42,244 nucleotides of DNA, from NCBI GenBank assembly GCA_017561155.1, contig JAFZDP010000008.1, positions 1 through 42,244 on the forward strand. Reading direction: 5' to 3'. The stretch is from Bacteroidales bacterium. Lineage in GTDB: Bacteria > Bacteroidota > Bacteroidia > Bacteroidales > P3. Under the pieces are notes generated by a model. It had not been told where the DNA came from. It did no database searches and worked only from the letters and a program-made list of their open reading frames with translations. Of the stretch, positions 34,368 through 42,244 are shown piece after piece. Both the position numbers and the translations under genes were made by a program. Positions within the stretch are counted from its first letter, which is position 1. Each line of letters starts with the position of its first letter.

Positions 34368-37220
34368 ATGAAAATGAGAAAATTTTGGATGCTTGTAGTG
34401 CTACTGGTTGTAGCTACATCGAGCTTTGCACAATTAGGTGGCAGTGCAAAAGAAGAAAAAGCCACAGATTTGACTGCTAAGGTGCCAATGGACAGAAAAG
34501 TTCGTGTTGGTAAGTTGGAAAACGGTATGACTTACTATATCCGTGCCAACAAAAAACCTGAAAACCGTGTACAATTCCGTTTGGTTACAAACGTAGGTTC
34601 TACTTCGGAAGATGAAGACCAACTTGGTTTGGCTCACTTCGTTGAACACATGGCTTTCAACGGTACTAAACACTACAAAGGAAACGATATGATTAGCGAA
34701 TTGCAAAAAAATGGTATCGAATTTGGCCGTGGTATCAACGCTTACACTTCGTTCGACGAAACTGTTTACTATGTTGACCTTCCTACCGACAGCCCTGAAA
34801 TGATTGAAATGGGTTTCAAAATCCTTGATGGTTGGGCTAGCGGACTTCTTTTAGATGGCGAAGAAATAGAAAAAGAACGTGGCGTTATTCTTGAAGAATG
34901 GCGTGGTGGACTAGGTGCCGGCGAACGTTTGCGCAAAGCTACTTGGCCTACTTTGCTTAAAGATTCTCGTTACGCTACTCGTCTTCCTATAGGAACTGAA
35001 GAAGTTATCAGCACTTTCAAACACGAAACGATCAAACGTTTCTACAACGATTGGTATCGTACCGACTTGCAAGCTGTTATCATCGTTGGTGACATCGACG
35101 TAAACGCTATGGAAGCTAAAGTAAAAGAATACTTTGGTTCGTATACTAAAAAACAAAACCCTCGCAAATTGCAAGAATACACTGTTCCCGGAAACGTAGA
35201 ACCTCTTATTGCTATTGCTACAGATAAAGAAGCTACAAGCACTGACTTGGCTATGTATTGGAAACACGATAAAGCTCCTCAAGGAACTGTTGGCGACTAC
35301 CGTCAAAGCCTTGTAAGAAGCCTTGTAAACAGTATGTTGAGCGATCGTTTGAACGAACTTTCTCAAAAAGCTTCTGCTCCATTTATCTATGCTTACGCCG
35401 GTTATAGCGGATTCTTAGGACGTTCTACCGATGCTTTCTCTTGCGGTGCTGCTCCTAAAGAAAACCAAATAGAAGCAACTGCCGAAGTATTGCTTACCGA
35501 ATTTAAACGTGCCGACGAACATGGTTTCCTTCAAACTGAATTGGATCGTGCTAAAGAAGATCTTCTAAGCCGTTACCAAAAATATGCTAAAGAAGAAAGC
35601 AAAACTCAAAACGTAAGCTTTGCAGGCGAATATACTAACCATTTCTTGCAAGGTGAAGTTGTTCCGGGTATCCGTCAAGAATATCGTTATGTTAAGGAAT
35701 TTATGCCTACTATCACTCTAGAAGAAGTTAACGCTCTTATCTCTAAATGGATTACCGACGAAAACTTCGTATTCTACCTAACTGCTCCTGAAAAAGAAGG
35801 TTACAAAGTGCCTACTAAAGAAGAAGTATTGGCTATAATAGCTAAAATGAAAAACGTAAAAACTGAACCTTACGTTGATAATTACAAAGACGAACCTTTG
35901 TTTGCAAAAGAACTTAAAGATGCTAAAATTACAGGTACTAAGAAAAACGAAAAACTTGACTATACTGAATATACTTTAGAAAATGGTGTTCGTTTTGTTG
36001 TAAAACAAACTAACTTTAAAGAAGACGAAATCCTTGTACATGCTTATAGCTTCGGTGGTACTTCGTTGTACGAAGATAGCGAATATCTTACTGCATCTTG
36101 GGCTTCTTCGATTGTTGATGGTAGCGGTATAGCCGATTTCGACAACTCTCAATTGAGCAAGAAACTTCAAGGTATGAACATTAGCATATCTCCTTATATC
36201 AGTTCTTTGACTGAAGGTTTCCAAGGTAACTGTTCTCCTAAAGATTTCGAAACATTGCTTCAACTTACTTATTTGTATTTCGATGCTCCTCGCAAAGATA
36301 AAGAATCTTTCGACCGTTTCGTATCGCAAATGAAGACTCAATACAAATTTATCGGTGAAAATCCACAATATGTATTTATCGATAAATTCCAAAAGACTGC
36401 TTATCCTAACGACAAACGTAACATCCTTATCCCAACCGAAGAACAAATGAATGCCGTAGATTACGAACGAGTATTCAATATATACAAAGAACGTTTTGCT
36501 GATGCCGGCGACTTTACTTTCTTCTTCGTAGGTAATGTATCAGACGAAATGATATCTGTGATAGCTAAATATTTAGGAAATCTTCCTGCTATCAACCGCA
36601 AAGAAACTTGGAAAGACCGCTCTACCGATTTCGCTAAAGGTATACAAAGAGAAACAGTAAGAAAAGGTATGGACAACCAAGGTATGCTTATCATGATGGG
36701 TGTTACTGAAGGTTTTGAAGCTACTACTAAAAACAAAATGGCTGTTAACATGCTTAGCGATGCTATAGGAATTACTGCTATCGAAGTTATCCGCGAAAAA
36801 ATGGGTGGTACTTACAGCCCATCTGCAGGTGTAGACTACGAAGTTAGGCCTAATAAAGAAGTAAATTGGCAATTCTATATCAACTGCGACCCAAGCAAAG
36901 CAGGCGAAATAGAAAAAGCTGCTATGGATATCATGAAACAATACGTTAAGAAAGGTCCTGATGCAACTACTTTGGCTAAAGTAAAAGAACAAATGATTCG
37001 CGCTCGCGAAACTAACTTGAAAGAAAACGGTTTCTGGGCTGGCATGATTAACGGTTCTTACATGTACAATCTTGACCGCACAGACGAAGTACTTTTAGAC
37101 GACTACAAAAAACTTGTTGAATCTATCACAGCTAAAGATATCCAAAAAATAGCTAAGAAATACATCAACTTGAAAAACTACATCGTTGTAACTCTTGAAC
37201 CTGAACAAGTAAAAGAATAA
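34368..37220 (+). CDS. M16 family zinc peptidase
   Basis: A 950-residue exported double-domain peptidase with a signal peptide (MRKFWMLVVLLVVATSSFAQ). The inverted zinc motif HFVEH covers residues 90-94 (His90, catalytic Glu93, His94). The downstream EKERGVILEEW supplies the third ligand Glu. The second half (from about residue 525, YTLENGVRFVVKQ) repeats the fold without the zinc motif, as usual in this family. Such pitrilysin-like enzymes degrade peptides in a closed chamber in the periplasm. Codon use is strongly biased to C-ending codons for Asn, Asp and Tyr compared with its neighbours, suggesting high expression. A terminator follows. Confidence 0.96.
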   Translation: MKMRKFWMLVVLLVVATSSFAQLGGSAKEEKATDLTAKVPMDRKVRVGKLENGMTYYIRANKKPENRVQFRLVTNVGSTSEDEDQLGLAHFVEHMAFNGTKHYKGNDMISELQKNGIEFGRGINAYTSFDETVYYVDLPTDSPEMIEMGFKILDGWASGLLLDGEEIEKERGVILEEWRGGLGAGERLRKATWPTLLKDSRYATRLPIGTEEVISTFKHETIKRFYNDWYRTDLQAVIIVGDIDVNAMEAKVKEYFGSYTKKQNPRKLQEYTVPGNVEPLIAIATDKEATSTDLAMYWKHDKAPQGTVGDYRQSLVRSLVNSMLSDRLNELSQKASAPFIYAYAGYSGFLGRSTDAFSCGAAPKENQIEATAEVLLTEFKRADEHGFLQTELDRAKEDLLSRYQKYAKEESKTQNVSFAGEYTNHFLQGEVVPGIRQEYRYVKEFMPTITLEEVNALISKWITDENFVFYLTAPEKEGYKVPTKEEVLAIIAKMKNVKTEPYVDNYKDEPLFAKELKDAKITGTKKNEKLDYTEYTLENGVRFVVKQTNFKEDEILVHAYSFGGTSLYEDSEYLTASWASSIVDGSGIADFDNSQLSKKLQGMNISISPYISSLTEGFQGNCSPKDFETLLQLTYLYFDAPRKDKESFDRFVSQMKTQYKFIGENPQYVFIDKFQKTAYPNDKRNILIPTEEQMNAVDYERVFNIYKERFADAGDFTFFFVGNVSDEMISVIAKYLGNLPAINRKETWKDRSTDFAKGIQRETVRKGMDNQGMLIMMGVTEGFEATTKNKMAVNMLSDAIGITAIEVIREKMGGTYSPSAGVDYEVRPNKEVNWQFYINCDPSKAGEIEKAAMDIMKQYVKKGPDATTLAKVKEQMIRARETNLKENGFWAGMINGSYMYNLDRTDEVLLDDYKKLVESITAKDIQKIAKKYINLKNYIVVTLEPEQVKE

Positions 37221-37242
37221 TCCAACGATATAGTATATAACA

Positions 37243-37283
37243 AAGAAAGCCGAAGCTCTGACCGAGTTTCGGCTTTCTTGTTT
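37243..37283 (+). terminator. terminator of the M16 peptidase gene
   Basis: AAGAAAGCCGAA (37243-37254) pairs with TTCGGCTTTCTT (37268-37279), then GTTTT. A similar CCGAAACTC hairpin follows the next gene (38023). Confidence 0.9.
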
Positions 37284-37307
37284 TAAAACACCATACTTAC
37301 GGGTAAA

Positions 37308-37364
37308 AACTATGCGGTTTAGCACTCCTAACTCCGTGGGTTACGACCCCTAAGTGCCATAGTT
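37308..37364. repeat. structured intergenic hairpin element
   Basis: Nested pairings: AACTATG (37308) with CATAGTT (37358), GCACT (37322) with AGTGC (37353), and GGGT-TACG-ACCC (37338-37349) at the tip. The block CGACCCCTAA also occurs in the MITE-like element near 13227, so this may be a relic of a dispersed repeat or a small structured RNA. It lies in the 352-base gap after the M16 gene; the rest of the gap shows only the promoter at 37454. Confidence 0.55.
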
Positions 37365-37453
37365 GCGACAGCCAAGTGTGGAGGTTTATATTAGCCAACA
37401 TATATACTCTGTGGTTGCGTTGTAAATACTTGATAAAAAAACTTACAAAATGT

Positions 37454-37484
37454 TTTGCTCTTTAAAAATAAATGCGTATCTTTG
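37454..37484 (+). promoter_or_regulatory. promoter of the small lipoprotein gene
   Basis: TTTG (37454-37457), 19 bases, TATCTTTG (37477-37484): an exact match to the Bacteroidota consensus, 88 bases before the ATG. The leader of about 80 bases is fairly long. Confidence 0.82.
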
Positions 37485-37572
37485 GCTCGTCTTTTGGTAG
37501 TTGATATATGTATAATATTAGCTCTAAAAGATTGAAATAAACAAATTTATAAACAAATAAAAAACTATTCAT

Positions 37573-37995
37573 ATGAAGACGAATGTTCTAAAAACCGCCT
37601 TGTTGGCGTTGGTAGCTGTAGTAATGTTTAGCATTAGCAGCTGCGAAAAAGAAAAAAGTGAAGAACTTACAATTTCTAATATTAATTATACTGATTGTTT
37701 ATCGGAAAGTAAAGATACTTTTAGCAAGGATCCTTCAAATTCCGATTTGATTGAGTATTCGTATCAAAACCACATACTGTACATTACTCATCATAATTTA
37801 GTTGTAGGCTGTGGTGAAGAATTACATGTAGATGTTCAACGTATAAACGATACAATTCGAATTGCGGAGTGGACCGACGGATATGTAAATTGCGTTTGTT
37901 TGATTGACAACTCTTTCCAAATAAATAATCTTGAGAAAGGTTCTTACATTCTTAACTTTGTCAATTCCGGAATTACTTTACTGGTAACGTTGTAG
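37573..37995 (+). CDS. small lipoprotein of unknown function
   Basis: A 140-residue protein with a lipoprotein leader (LLALVAVVMFSISSC), giving a lipidated Cys27. I do not recognise a family. Four cysteines in the mature part (near LSESK preceded by TDC, VVGCGEE, YVNCVC) could form disulfides in the periplasm. The C-terminal INNLEKGSYILNF resembles the last strands of small beta-sandwich lipoproteins in Bacteroidales. It has its own exact-consensus promoter and terminator, so it is an independent unit. Confidence 0.85.
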   Translation: MKTNVLKTALLALVAVVMFSISSCEKEKSEELTISNINYTDCLSESKDTFSKDPSNSDLIEYSYQNHILYITHHNLVVGCGEELHVDVQRINDTIRIAEWTDGYVNCVCLIDNSFQINNLEKGSYILNFVNSGITLLVTL

Positions 37996-38022
37996 AGTTT
38001 TACACATAATATATCTCTTAAA

Positions 38023-38059
38023 AAGGAAACCGAAACTCGCACAGAGTTTCGGCTTCCTT
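38023..38059 (+). terminator. terminator after the small lipoprotein gene
   Basis: GGAAaCCGAAACTC and GAGTTTCGGcTTCC pair around a 5-base loop with one mismatch, followed by a T-rich stretch. It may also serve the minus-strand remnant. Confidence 0.82.
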
Positions 38060-38062
38060 CGT

Positions 38063-38276
38063 TTATTCATTAGAGGTATCTGTCACTTCCCAATATCCTC
38101 CTTTGTCGCCTCCTATTCGTTTTATTAGGTTGTTTTGTCGTAGTCCGCGGATAATCTTTTTTACTCCGCTTTCCGATAATCCACTTATTTCTTGCAGTTC
38201 ACGAATGGTAATTGCTTTATTGTCTTTTATAGCCAAAAGAATTTTCTGGTTACTTTTCTGGTTACTTTTACTGTTT
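38063..38276 (-). pseudogene. C-terminal winged-helix remnant of an AlbA_2/AAA_4-type regulator
   Basis: On the minus strand a frame from about 38276 to the stop at 38063 encodes KSNQKSNQK followed by ILLAIKDNKAITIRELQEI, SGLSESGVKKIIRGLRQ and a terminal KRIGGDKGGYWEVTDTSNE. This is a typical winged-helix tail. It is similar in layout to the tail of the intact protein at 40077-41666 (SGLK repeats, then wHTH, then KRVGSDRSGYWVI). It has no start codon and an in-frame stop just upstream, and its 5' end overlaps the LD-carboxypeptidase gene in another frame. It is therefore the 3' end of a lost gene. Confidence 0.75.
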
Positions 38277-39188
38277 TATTGTTACATCACCGTTGGGTTG
38301 TATGTTCAGTTTTGTTTGTCGGCCAAGTATAAGTGCAAGGTTTTCCATACCGATGTGGCCGAACGGCATACCCATACATACGGGGTAGTCGTACTCCTTC
38401 ACTGCGTCCCAAATTATCTCTTCGGCAGTTTTGCCAAAGGGTATGGCGTTGTCGTGCATATCGCTCATGCCGCCTACTATCAGTGCCGATAGGTTGTCGA
38501 GTTTGCCGGAGCGTTTCAGGCACATCATCATGCGGTCGATGTGGTAGAGGTATTCGTCCAGGTCTTCGATAAACAGTATCTTGCCGGCAGTGTCTATGTC
38601 GGACTGCGAGCCCACTATGCTGTACAATACCGAAAGGTTGCCACCCACTATCGCTCCTTCGGCTTTGCCCGGACGCAGTAGGGCAGAGGTGCATTGTATG
38701 TCGTATTCGCAGTGGCCTGCAAACAACGCTTGCTTAAGGCTGTCGATGGCAGGGTAGGACACTGTGGCAGCGTCGTGCGGAATGTTTATAGGCATGGTGG
38801 CATGCAGTGTTTCCATGCCAAGCAGGTTGTGGACGTGGCTGTGCAGTGCTGTCACATCGCTGTAGCCTATTATCCATTTTGGCTGTTGCTCCAAGGTAGC
38901 GAGGTTCAGCATGTCCAGTATCCTTACAGTGCCGTAGCCACCGCGGGCACATAGTATTGCTTTTATGTCGTTGTTGTCTATAAGGTTTTGCAGTAGGGCG
39001 GCACGATGGCTGTCGGTGCCGGCCATCTGGTTGTCGGCGGCGTAAAGCCCCTCGGGTATTACCACCTCCAAGCCCCAATGTTGCAGCAGTTTTATTGCTG
39101 GCTCCATCTCTTGCGGACTTACTTTGCGTGCTGTGGCAGCTATCGCCACACGGTCGCCGGCCTTTAGCGGTATAGGATTGTTTGGCAT
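38268..39188 (-). CDS. LD-carboxypeptidase (S66 family, muramoyltetrapeptide carboxypeptidase-like)
   Basis: A 306-residue serine peptidase that trims the terminal D-Ala from tetrapeptides in peptidoglycan recycling, by family. The catalytic Ser110 is in WIIGYSDVTALHSH. CARGGYG (residues 80-86) is the family hallmark, and the Glu (in FIEDLDEYLY) and His (in GMPFGHIG) complete the S66 triad. No signal peptide is seen, so it acts in the cytoplasm. The gene is clearly richer in G and C than its neighbours, and many spurious open frames overlap it for that reason. It overlaps the wHTH remnant at its 3' end, which suggests a recombination joint. Confidence 0.94.
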   Translation of the reverse strand: MPNNPIPLKAGDRVAIAATARKVSPQEMEPAIKLLQHWGLEVVIPEGLYAADNQMAGTDSHRAALLQNLIDNNDIKAILCARGGYGTVRILDMLNLATLEQQPKWIIGYSDVTALHSHVHNLLGMETLHATMPINIPHDAATVSYPAIDSLKQALFAGHCEYDIQCTSALLRPGKAEGAIVGGNLSVLYSIVGSQSDIDTAGKILFIEDLDEYLYHIDRMMMCLKRSGKLDNLSALIVGGMSDMHDNAIPFGKTAEEIIWDAVKEYDYPVCMGMPFGHIGMENLALILGRQTKLNIQPNGDVTIKQ

Positions 39189-39201
39189 AATGGGTTATGT
39201 A

Positions 39202-40001
39202 TTATTTTAATAATTTTCTATTATTAATTTCTTCCAATAGGTTCATCTGTTGAATTGCTATTCGATTTAATTCTTTTAAACGTTCTGACTGAGGTATCTT
39301 TTTCTCTATAAACAAAGCATTCAAATTTTCCATATTCGATAAACAGATAAGTTGATTTATTGATGCATAGTCTCGAATATTGCCTTTTAGATTTTGGTTT
39401 TGTTCTTTCCATTGTTTTGCAGTTATTCCGAACAGAGCAACATTCAAGACATCGGCTTCATTTGCGTAAATGGTATTGGTTTGGGAAAAAGAAAGTTCAG
39501 AAGGTATAAGATTGTTTTTAATTGCGTCTGTATGTGATAATTTATTTTAGAAAGTTCTCTTTTCGCAGACCAGCCTAATTGTTTTTGTTCTTCTTCTTTT
39601 AGCCTTTGAAATTCTCTTAGTAAATATAGTTTGAATTGTGGCGATACCCAAGACGCAAATTCAAATGCTAAATCTTTGTGTGCATAAGTTCCTCCGTATC
39701 GACCTGCTTTTGCAATTATTCCTATAGCATTGGTTTTATCTATCCATTGTTTTACCGAAAGGATGAATCTATTAAGTCCTGCTGTATTTTTAATTCCCTC
39801 GAATTCGGGGGAATTAAAATTGGGATTGTACATCTCTTCCCATATACCAAGAAATTCTATAGTGTTTTTGTTTCGTAACCATTTTTCGATAAGTGCACTG
39901 CCGTTTTCGATGTTTCTAACCATGTCTGTTAACGAGATATAGTCTTTCTCGTTTATTTCCAATATAGTGATTTCGCTTTTATCAACGATTATTTTTGCCA
40001 T
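39202..40001 (-). pseudogene. KilA-N domain protein gene with a frameshift
   Basis: The first part (40001 down to about 39530) encodes a KilA-N-type protein: ITILEINEKDYISLTDMVR, NKNTIEFLGIWEEMYNPNF, KAGRYGGTYAHKDLAFEFASWVSPQFKLYLLREF. After YHIQT the frame runs into nonsense. The proper continuation (TDAIKNNLIPSELSF, YANEADVLNVALFGITAKQW, GNIRDYASINQLICLSNMENLN) is in another frame down to 39202. The join lies near 39525-39535, and the pattern fits loss of a few bases from an AGAC repeat. KilA-N proteins are phage-type DNA-binding modules, common in mobile regions. The two pieces total about 245 residues, the expected length. Confidence 0.85.
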
Positions 40002-40080
40002 AATAGTTTCGCCTCTTTGCTGTGTTATGTGTTATATAATTCTCGCTATGAACGATGGTAGAAATATCTTTATTGTCTAT
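39921..40080. repeat. direct repeat, copy A
   Basis: About 160 bp covering the KilA-N start codon, its first 27 codons and the upstream flank. It is nearly identical to 41777-41940. The two copies bracket the AlbA_2 gene. A second shared piece, the NFNSPEFEGIK segment at 39788-39820, recurs at 41737-41769. Confidence 0.9.
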
Positions 40081-41666
40081 TGTTCGTCTTTATTTACTAT
40101 TACCCAATAACCGGATCTGTCAGAGCCGACACGCTTTATGACTCCTTCTTCTTGAAGTCGTTTCATTGTTTCTGCAACCCAACTTCTTGAGTAACCGGTT
40201 TGTTTCGCAATCTCTATCAATGTGGATTGGGGTTTGTTTTGTATTTGCTCCAATATTTTCAGTCCACTTTTCAGTCCACTTTTCAGTCCACTTTTCAGTC
40301 CACTTTCTGGTGCAGTTTGTAGTCCACTTTTTCGAGTACCTCGCTTTGAAGCCCTCAATGAATCATCTTTATGAGCTATGTCGGCGATAATATTTCCTGC
40401 AGCTTCATGACAAGGAATGGTTATCCTAAAGAAAGTTCGTTCTTCATCTGTAACTATAGTGGCTCTGGGTGAACCATTGTTCTCCAAAACATTTTGAATA
40501 GTAGGAATACCTGTACTACGACCTTCTGTCAAATCCAGTTCTTTCAGATATTCGCCAAGTCTACGATTGCGATAACGTTTAGAAACTAAGATTTCACACC
40601 TTGAGATATCGGCAGCCGAAATACTTCTATCCGGACCACCTACATTCTGTATGGTGATTCCTTGAGGTTCTACGGTGATAACCACAGGTTCCCATTCACG
40701 ATAATCTCTATGATAGAGTGAGTTGGTCACACTCTCTTCCAATGCTTGGTATGGATAGGTGAAGAACTTTTGGCTCCTGCTACTATCTTTCGGTTTTATC
40801 ACCGTCTGCATAACAAGCATGCGATTCAGGTATTCCAATGTTCTGTCAATTATCTGTGTGATGGAACCCTTAATTACTGGCCCTTCATATAAGTTGTTTG
40901 GATTATTCAATCGTCCTTCAGGAAAATATACCACCTCTACTTGTGTACGCTTAAAGAATTTGCTAGGGTCTTCACAGAACATCATAGCTGCTACATTTCT
41001 AAGCATACGATTTTCCTTAGGACCAACATACAAATCCATTTGCTCCAAGATACTTTCGAGAGGTTTTGTATATAGCTCATTGGCAAGCTTGCTACCTACC
41101 TTTACCAAATACTCACGTAACAGCAACGTTGAAATATCCTCTATCTTAATATCTGGATTTCCACGTTCATCAAATGGCACACGACTTGCCAATTCACGCA
41201 ACTCATCAAGAACTTCGCCCTTGGCTATGATACTGCTCGTGCCACTACGAACATAGAAATATTCCTTTGTATTACTTTTGGCGGTTACGTTCTCAGGTAC
41301 AGAGTATGGCCGATTGATGCCTGCCGGGCACCATATCACAAGGACAGATTTTCCATCTACCTCTTCAACACTAGTGCGAGGCATATAATAAGGAGAAATC
41401 TTGTTGTTATAGCCTACCATATCTTGAAGAATGCCATCAATCTTTTCTATAGGTATACCTTCAACTGGACGAATTGCAACACCAGTTACATCGTCTGTAT
41501 CAACGCCAACCACAATGTAACCACCACCAAGATCATCAAAATCATTGGCAAATGCACACACGCTATGGTATATGCTTGACGGATTCCAACCTTTTTTGAA
41601 CTCAATTCGGTTGGATTCTATCTTCTGCTTGTTGAGCAGGTCGTTTATGTTAATTGCAAGTGCCAT
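40077..41666 (-). CDS. AlbA_2 (Schlafen-like) ATP-binding regulator with C-terminal winged helix
   Basis: A 529-residue protein. Residues about 15-150 form the AlbA_2 domain (NRIEFKKGWNPSSIYHSVCAF preceding GGGYIVVGVDTDD, IVGNKISPYYMPR-like region). The middle is the ATP-binding/helicase-like C-terminal domain of this family (ALEESVTNSLYHRDYREWEPV, GRSTGIPTIQNVLENNGSPRA). Near residues 445-470 comes a linker of repeated SGLK tetrapeptides, then a winged helix (IEIAKQTGYSRSWVAETMKRLQEEGVIKRVG). These proteins occur in accessory regions as transcriptional regulators or defence-associated proteins; the function here is unknown. It is inserted between two copies of the KilA-N 5' region. The gene looks intact. 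Confidence 0.92.
   Translation of the reverse strand: MALAININDLLNKQKIESNRIEFKKGWNPSSIYHSVCAFANDFDDLGGGYIVVGVDTDDVTGVAIRPVEGIPIEKIDGILQDMVGYNNKISPYYMPRTSVEEVDGKSVLVIWCPAGINRPYSVPENVTAKSNTKEYFYVRSGTSSIIAKGEVLDELRELASRVPFDERGNPDIKIEDISTLLLREYLVKVGSKLANELYTKPLESILEQMDLYVGPKENRMLRNVAAMMFCEDPSKFFKRTQVEVVYFPEGRLNNPNNLYEGPVIKGSITQIIDRTLEYLNRMLVMQTVIKPKDSSRSQKFFTYPYQALEESVTNSLYHRDYREWEPVVITVEPQGITIQNVGGPDRSISAADISRCEILVSKRYRNRRLGEYLKELDLTEGRSTGIPTIQNVLENNGSPRATIVTDEERTFFRITIPCHEAAGNIIADIAHKDDSLRASKRGTRKSGLQTAPESGLKSGLKSGLKSGLKILEQIQNKPQSTLIEIAKQTGYSRSWVAETMKRLQEEGVIKRVGSDRSGYWVIVNKDEQ
40260..40307. repeat. 12-bp in-frame tandem repeat coding SGLK
   Basis: CAGTCCACTTTT repeats four times (the last ends TTTC). 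On the minus strand it encodes SGLK x4 in the linker of the AlbA_2 protein. Because the unit is 12 bp, copy-number change keeps the frame. Confidence 0.9.
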
Positions 41667-41736
41667 AATTAACTGTAAAAATATTTTGTACTTCTTTTAT
41701 TTATAAGTTTTTCCATTTTTTGTGTTATTGTAGCTC

Positions 41737-41856
41737 TTTAATTCCCTCGAATTCGGGGGAATTAAAATTAGACTCTCATGTCTGTTAACGAGATATAGTC
41801 TTTCTCGTTTATTTCCAATATAGTGATTTCGCTTTTATCAACGATTATTTTTGCCA
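41737..41856 (-). pseudogene. truncated second copy of the KilA-N gene 5' end
   Basis: From an ATG at 41856 the minus strand encodes the first 27 residues of the KilA-N protein (MAKIIVDKSEITILEINEK...LTDM). It then diverges and stops at about 41767. The next bases match the NFNSPEFEGIK codons of the full gene but out of frame, so an internal piece of about 110 bases is deleted. It is a non-functional relic. Confidence 0.85.
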
Positions 41857-41940
41857 TAATAGTTTCGCCTCTTTGCTGTTTTATGTATTATATAATTCTC
41901 GCTATGAACGATAAAGGAAATATTTTTATTGTGGATATTG
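41777..41940. repeat. direct repeat, copy B
   Basis: Matches 39921-40080 with few differences (for example GCTGTTTTATGTATT against GCTGTGTTATGTGTT). It contains the KilA-N start region and its upstream flank and lies upstream of the AlbA_2 gene. Confidence 0.9.
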
Positions 41941-41978
41941 TTTATTTTTTCCTTTTGAAAGAAAAATATTCTCTGTGA

Positions 41979-42010
41979 TTTGGTCGGTATAAATAATTTA
42001 TGTATCTTTG
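41979..42010 (+). promoter_or_regulatory. promoter of the gene at 42105
   Basis: TTTG (41979-41982), 20 bases, TATCTTTG (42003-42010): an exact Bacteroidota consensus match, 94 bases before the ATG. Confidence 0.8.
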
Positions 42011-42104
42011 CAAAGTTAAAAGTAATATTTTTTTGTAGAGAAAGTTAATATTACAATCTGATTTATAGTAAAATAATTATTTATAGTATTTAAATTTAAT
42101 AGAA

Positions 42105-42244
42105 ATGAAATTAAAAAAACATTTTTTTTGTTTAGCTTTTATGGGCTTTATGTGTGTTGGCTTTGCCAGAGAACCTATTAAAATTTTGAATATTCACAAA
42201 GAAGGTGGTAGAAGTTTTTTAGGTATTACAGAACCAAGGTATGA
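42105..42244 (+). CDS. secreted protein, 5' end only
   Basis: A frame opens at the ATG at 42105 with a signal peptide (KKHFFCLAFMGFMCVGFA then REPIKIL) and continues to the window end with no stop. About 46 residues are visible, too few to name the product. The clear promoter upstream and the leader make it a real gene. The predicted location is the periplasm, cell surface or outside. Confidence 0.75.
   Translation, partial: MKLKKHFFCLAFMGFMCVGFAREPIKILNIHKEGGRSFLGITEPRY

Noticed and set aside
38333-39078. Several long frames within the LD-carboxypeptidase gene
   Set aside because: They are shadows caused by the higher GC content there; only the S66 frame has family motifs.

Overview
The window is a chromosomal segment of an AT-rich member of the Bacteroidota, most likely the order Bacteroidales. 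The evidence is: several promoters match the phylum-specific TTTG / TAnnTTTG pattern; Shine-Dalgarno sequences are mostly absent; the tmRNA encodes the tag GENNYALAA, which as I recall matches Porphyromonas-type tmRNAs; and the gene set is typical of the group (HU-related histone-like proteins of about 140 residues, DPP-IV-type S9 peptidase, M16 peptidase, PorE-like OmpA protein, DUF3127 and DUF4838 proteins). I cannot name the genus.

Layout. 1-552: end of an rRNA operon (3' end of 23S, 5S, terminator). 567-9886: mostly rightward housekeeping genes: alpha/beta hydrolase, lepA, a META-like lipoprotein, DPP-IV-type peptidase, riboflavin synthase, a TIGR04076 protein, patatin-like lipase, a TonB-C-like secreted protein and pepD. 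9964-10824: a YD-repeat lipoprotein, convergent with a second TonB-C-like protein (10981-11436, minus). 11472-12773 (minus): three tandem HU/IHF-like genes. Upstream of them (12774-13020) is a regulatory-looking region with two arrays of exactly 22-bp period, then a 272-bp MITE-like element and a gene remnant. 13963-16837: a DUF4838/F5-8C secreted protein and a small secreted protein. 17125-17803 (minus): tmRNA and tRNA-Asp. 18089-22266: Nif3-like protein, zinc-ribbon coiled-coil protein, mgsA, surE, pcm. 22267-23477: a 1.2-kb gene-free stretch with two more arrays of dyads at about 22-bp period. 23478-24987: DUF3127 OB-fold protein, 5-formyl-THF cyclo-ligase, a MITE fragment and a tiny lipoprotein. 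25229-32779 (all minus): tRNA-Ser, MsbA-like ABC exporter, PorE-like OmpA protein, THUMP-like methyltransferase, and a three-gene run (LolA-like, tadA-like, NDP-sugar pyrophosphorylase). 33380-37995: DUF2975/Xre pair, M16 peptidase, small lipoprotein. 38063-41940 (minus): a decayed accessory patch with a winged-helix remnant, a GC-richer LD-carboxypeptidase, a frameshifted KilA-N gene, an intact AlbA_2 ATP-binding regulator, and a truncated second copy of the KilA-N 5' end. A secreted protein begins at 42105 and runs off the end.

The most unusual signal is a shared architecture rather than one gene. Different dyad-symmetric motifs (CTAACGTCGTTAG, GAACCTTGGAGGGTTC, and degenerate AAACC..GGTTT types) plus an AT-rich direct repeat are laid out at 22 bp, about two helical turns, in separate intergenic arrays. 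One pair of arrays lies directly upstream of the HU-like triplet. The spacing is conserved while the sequence is not. That suggests helically phased protein-binding platforms or a family of tandem-unit elements. The link to the HU-like proteins is inference.
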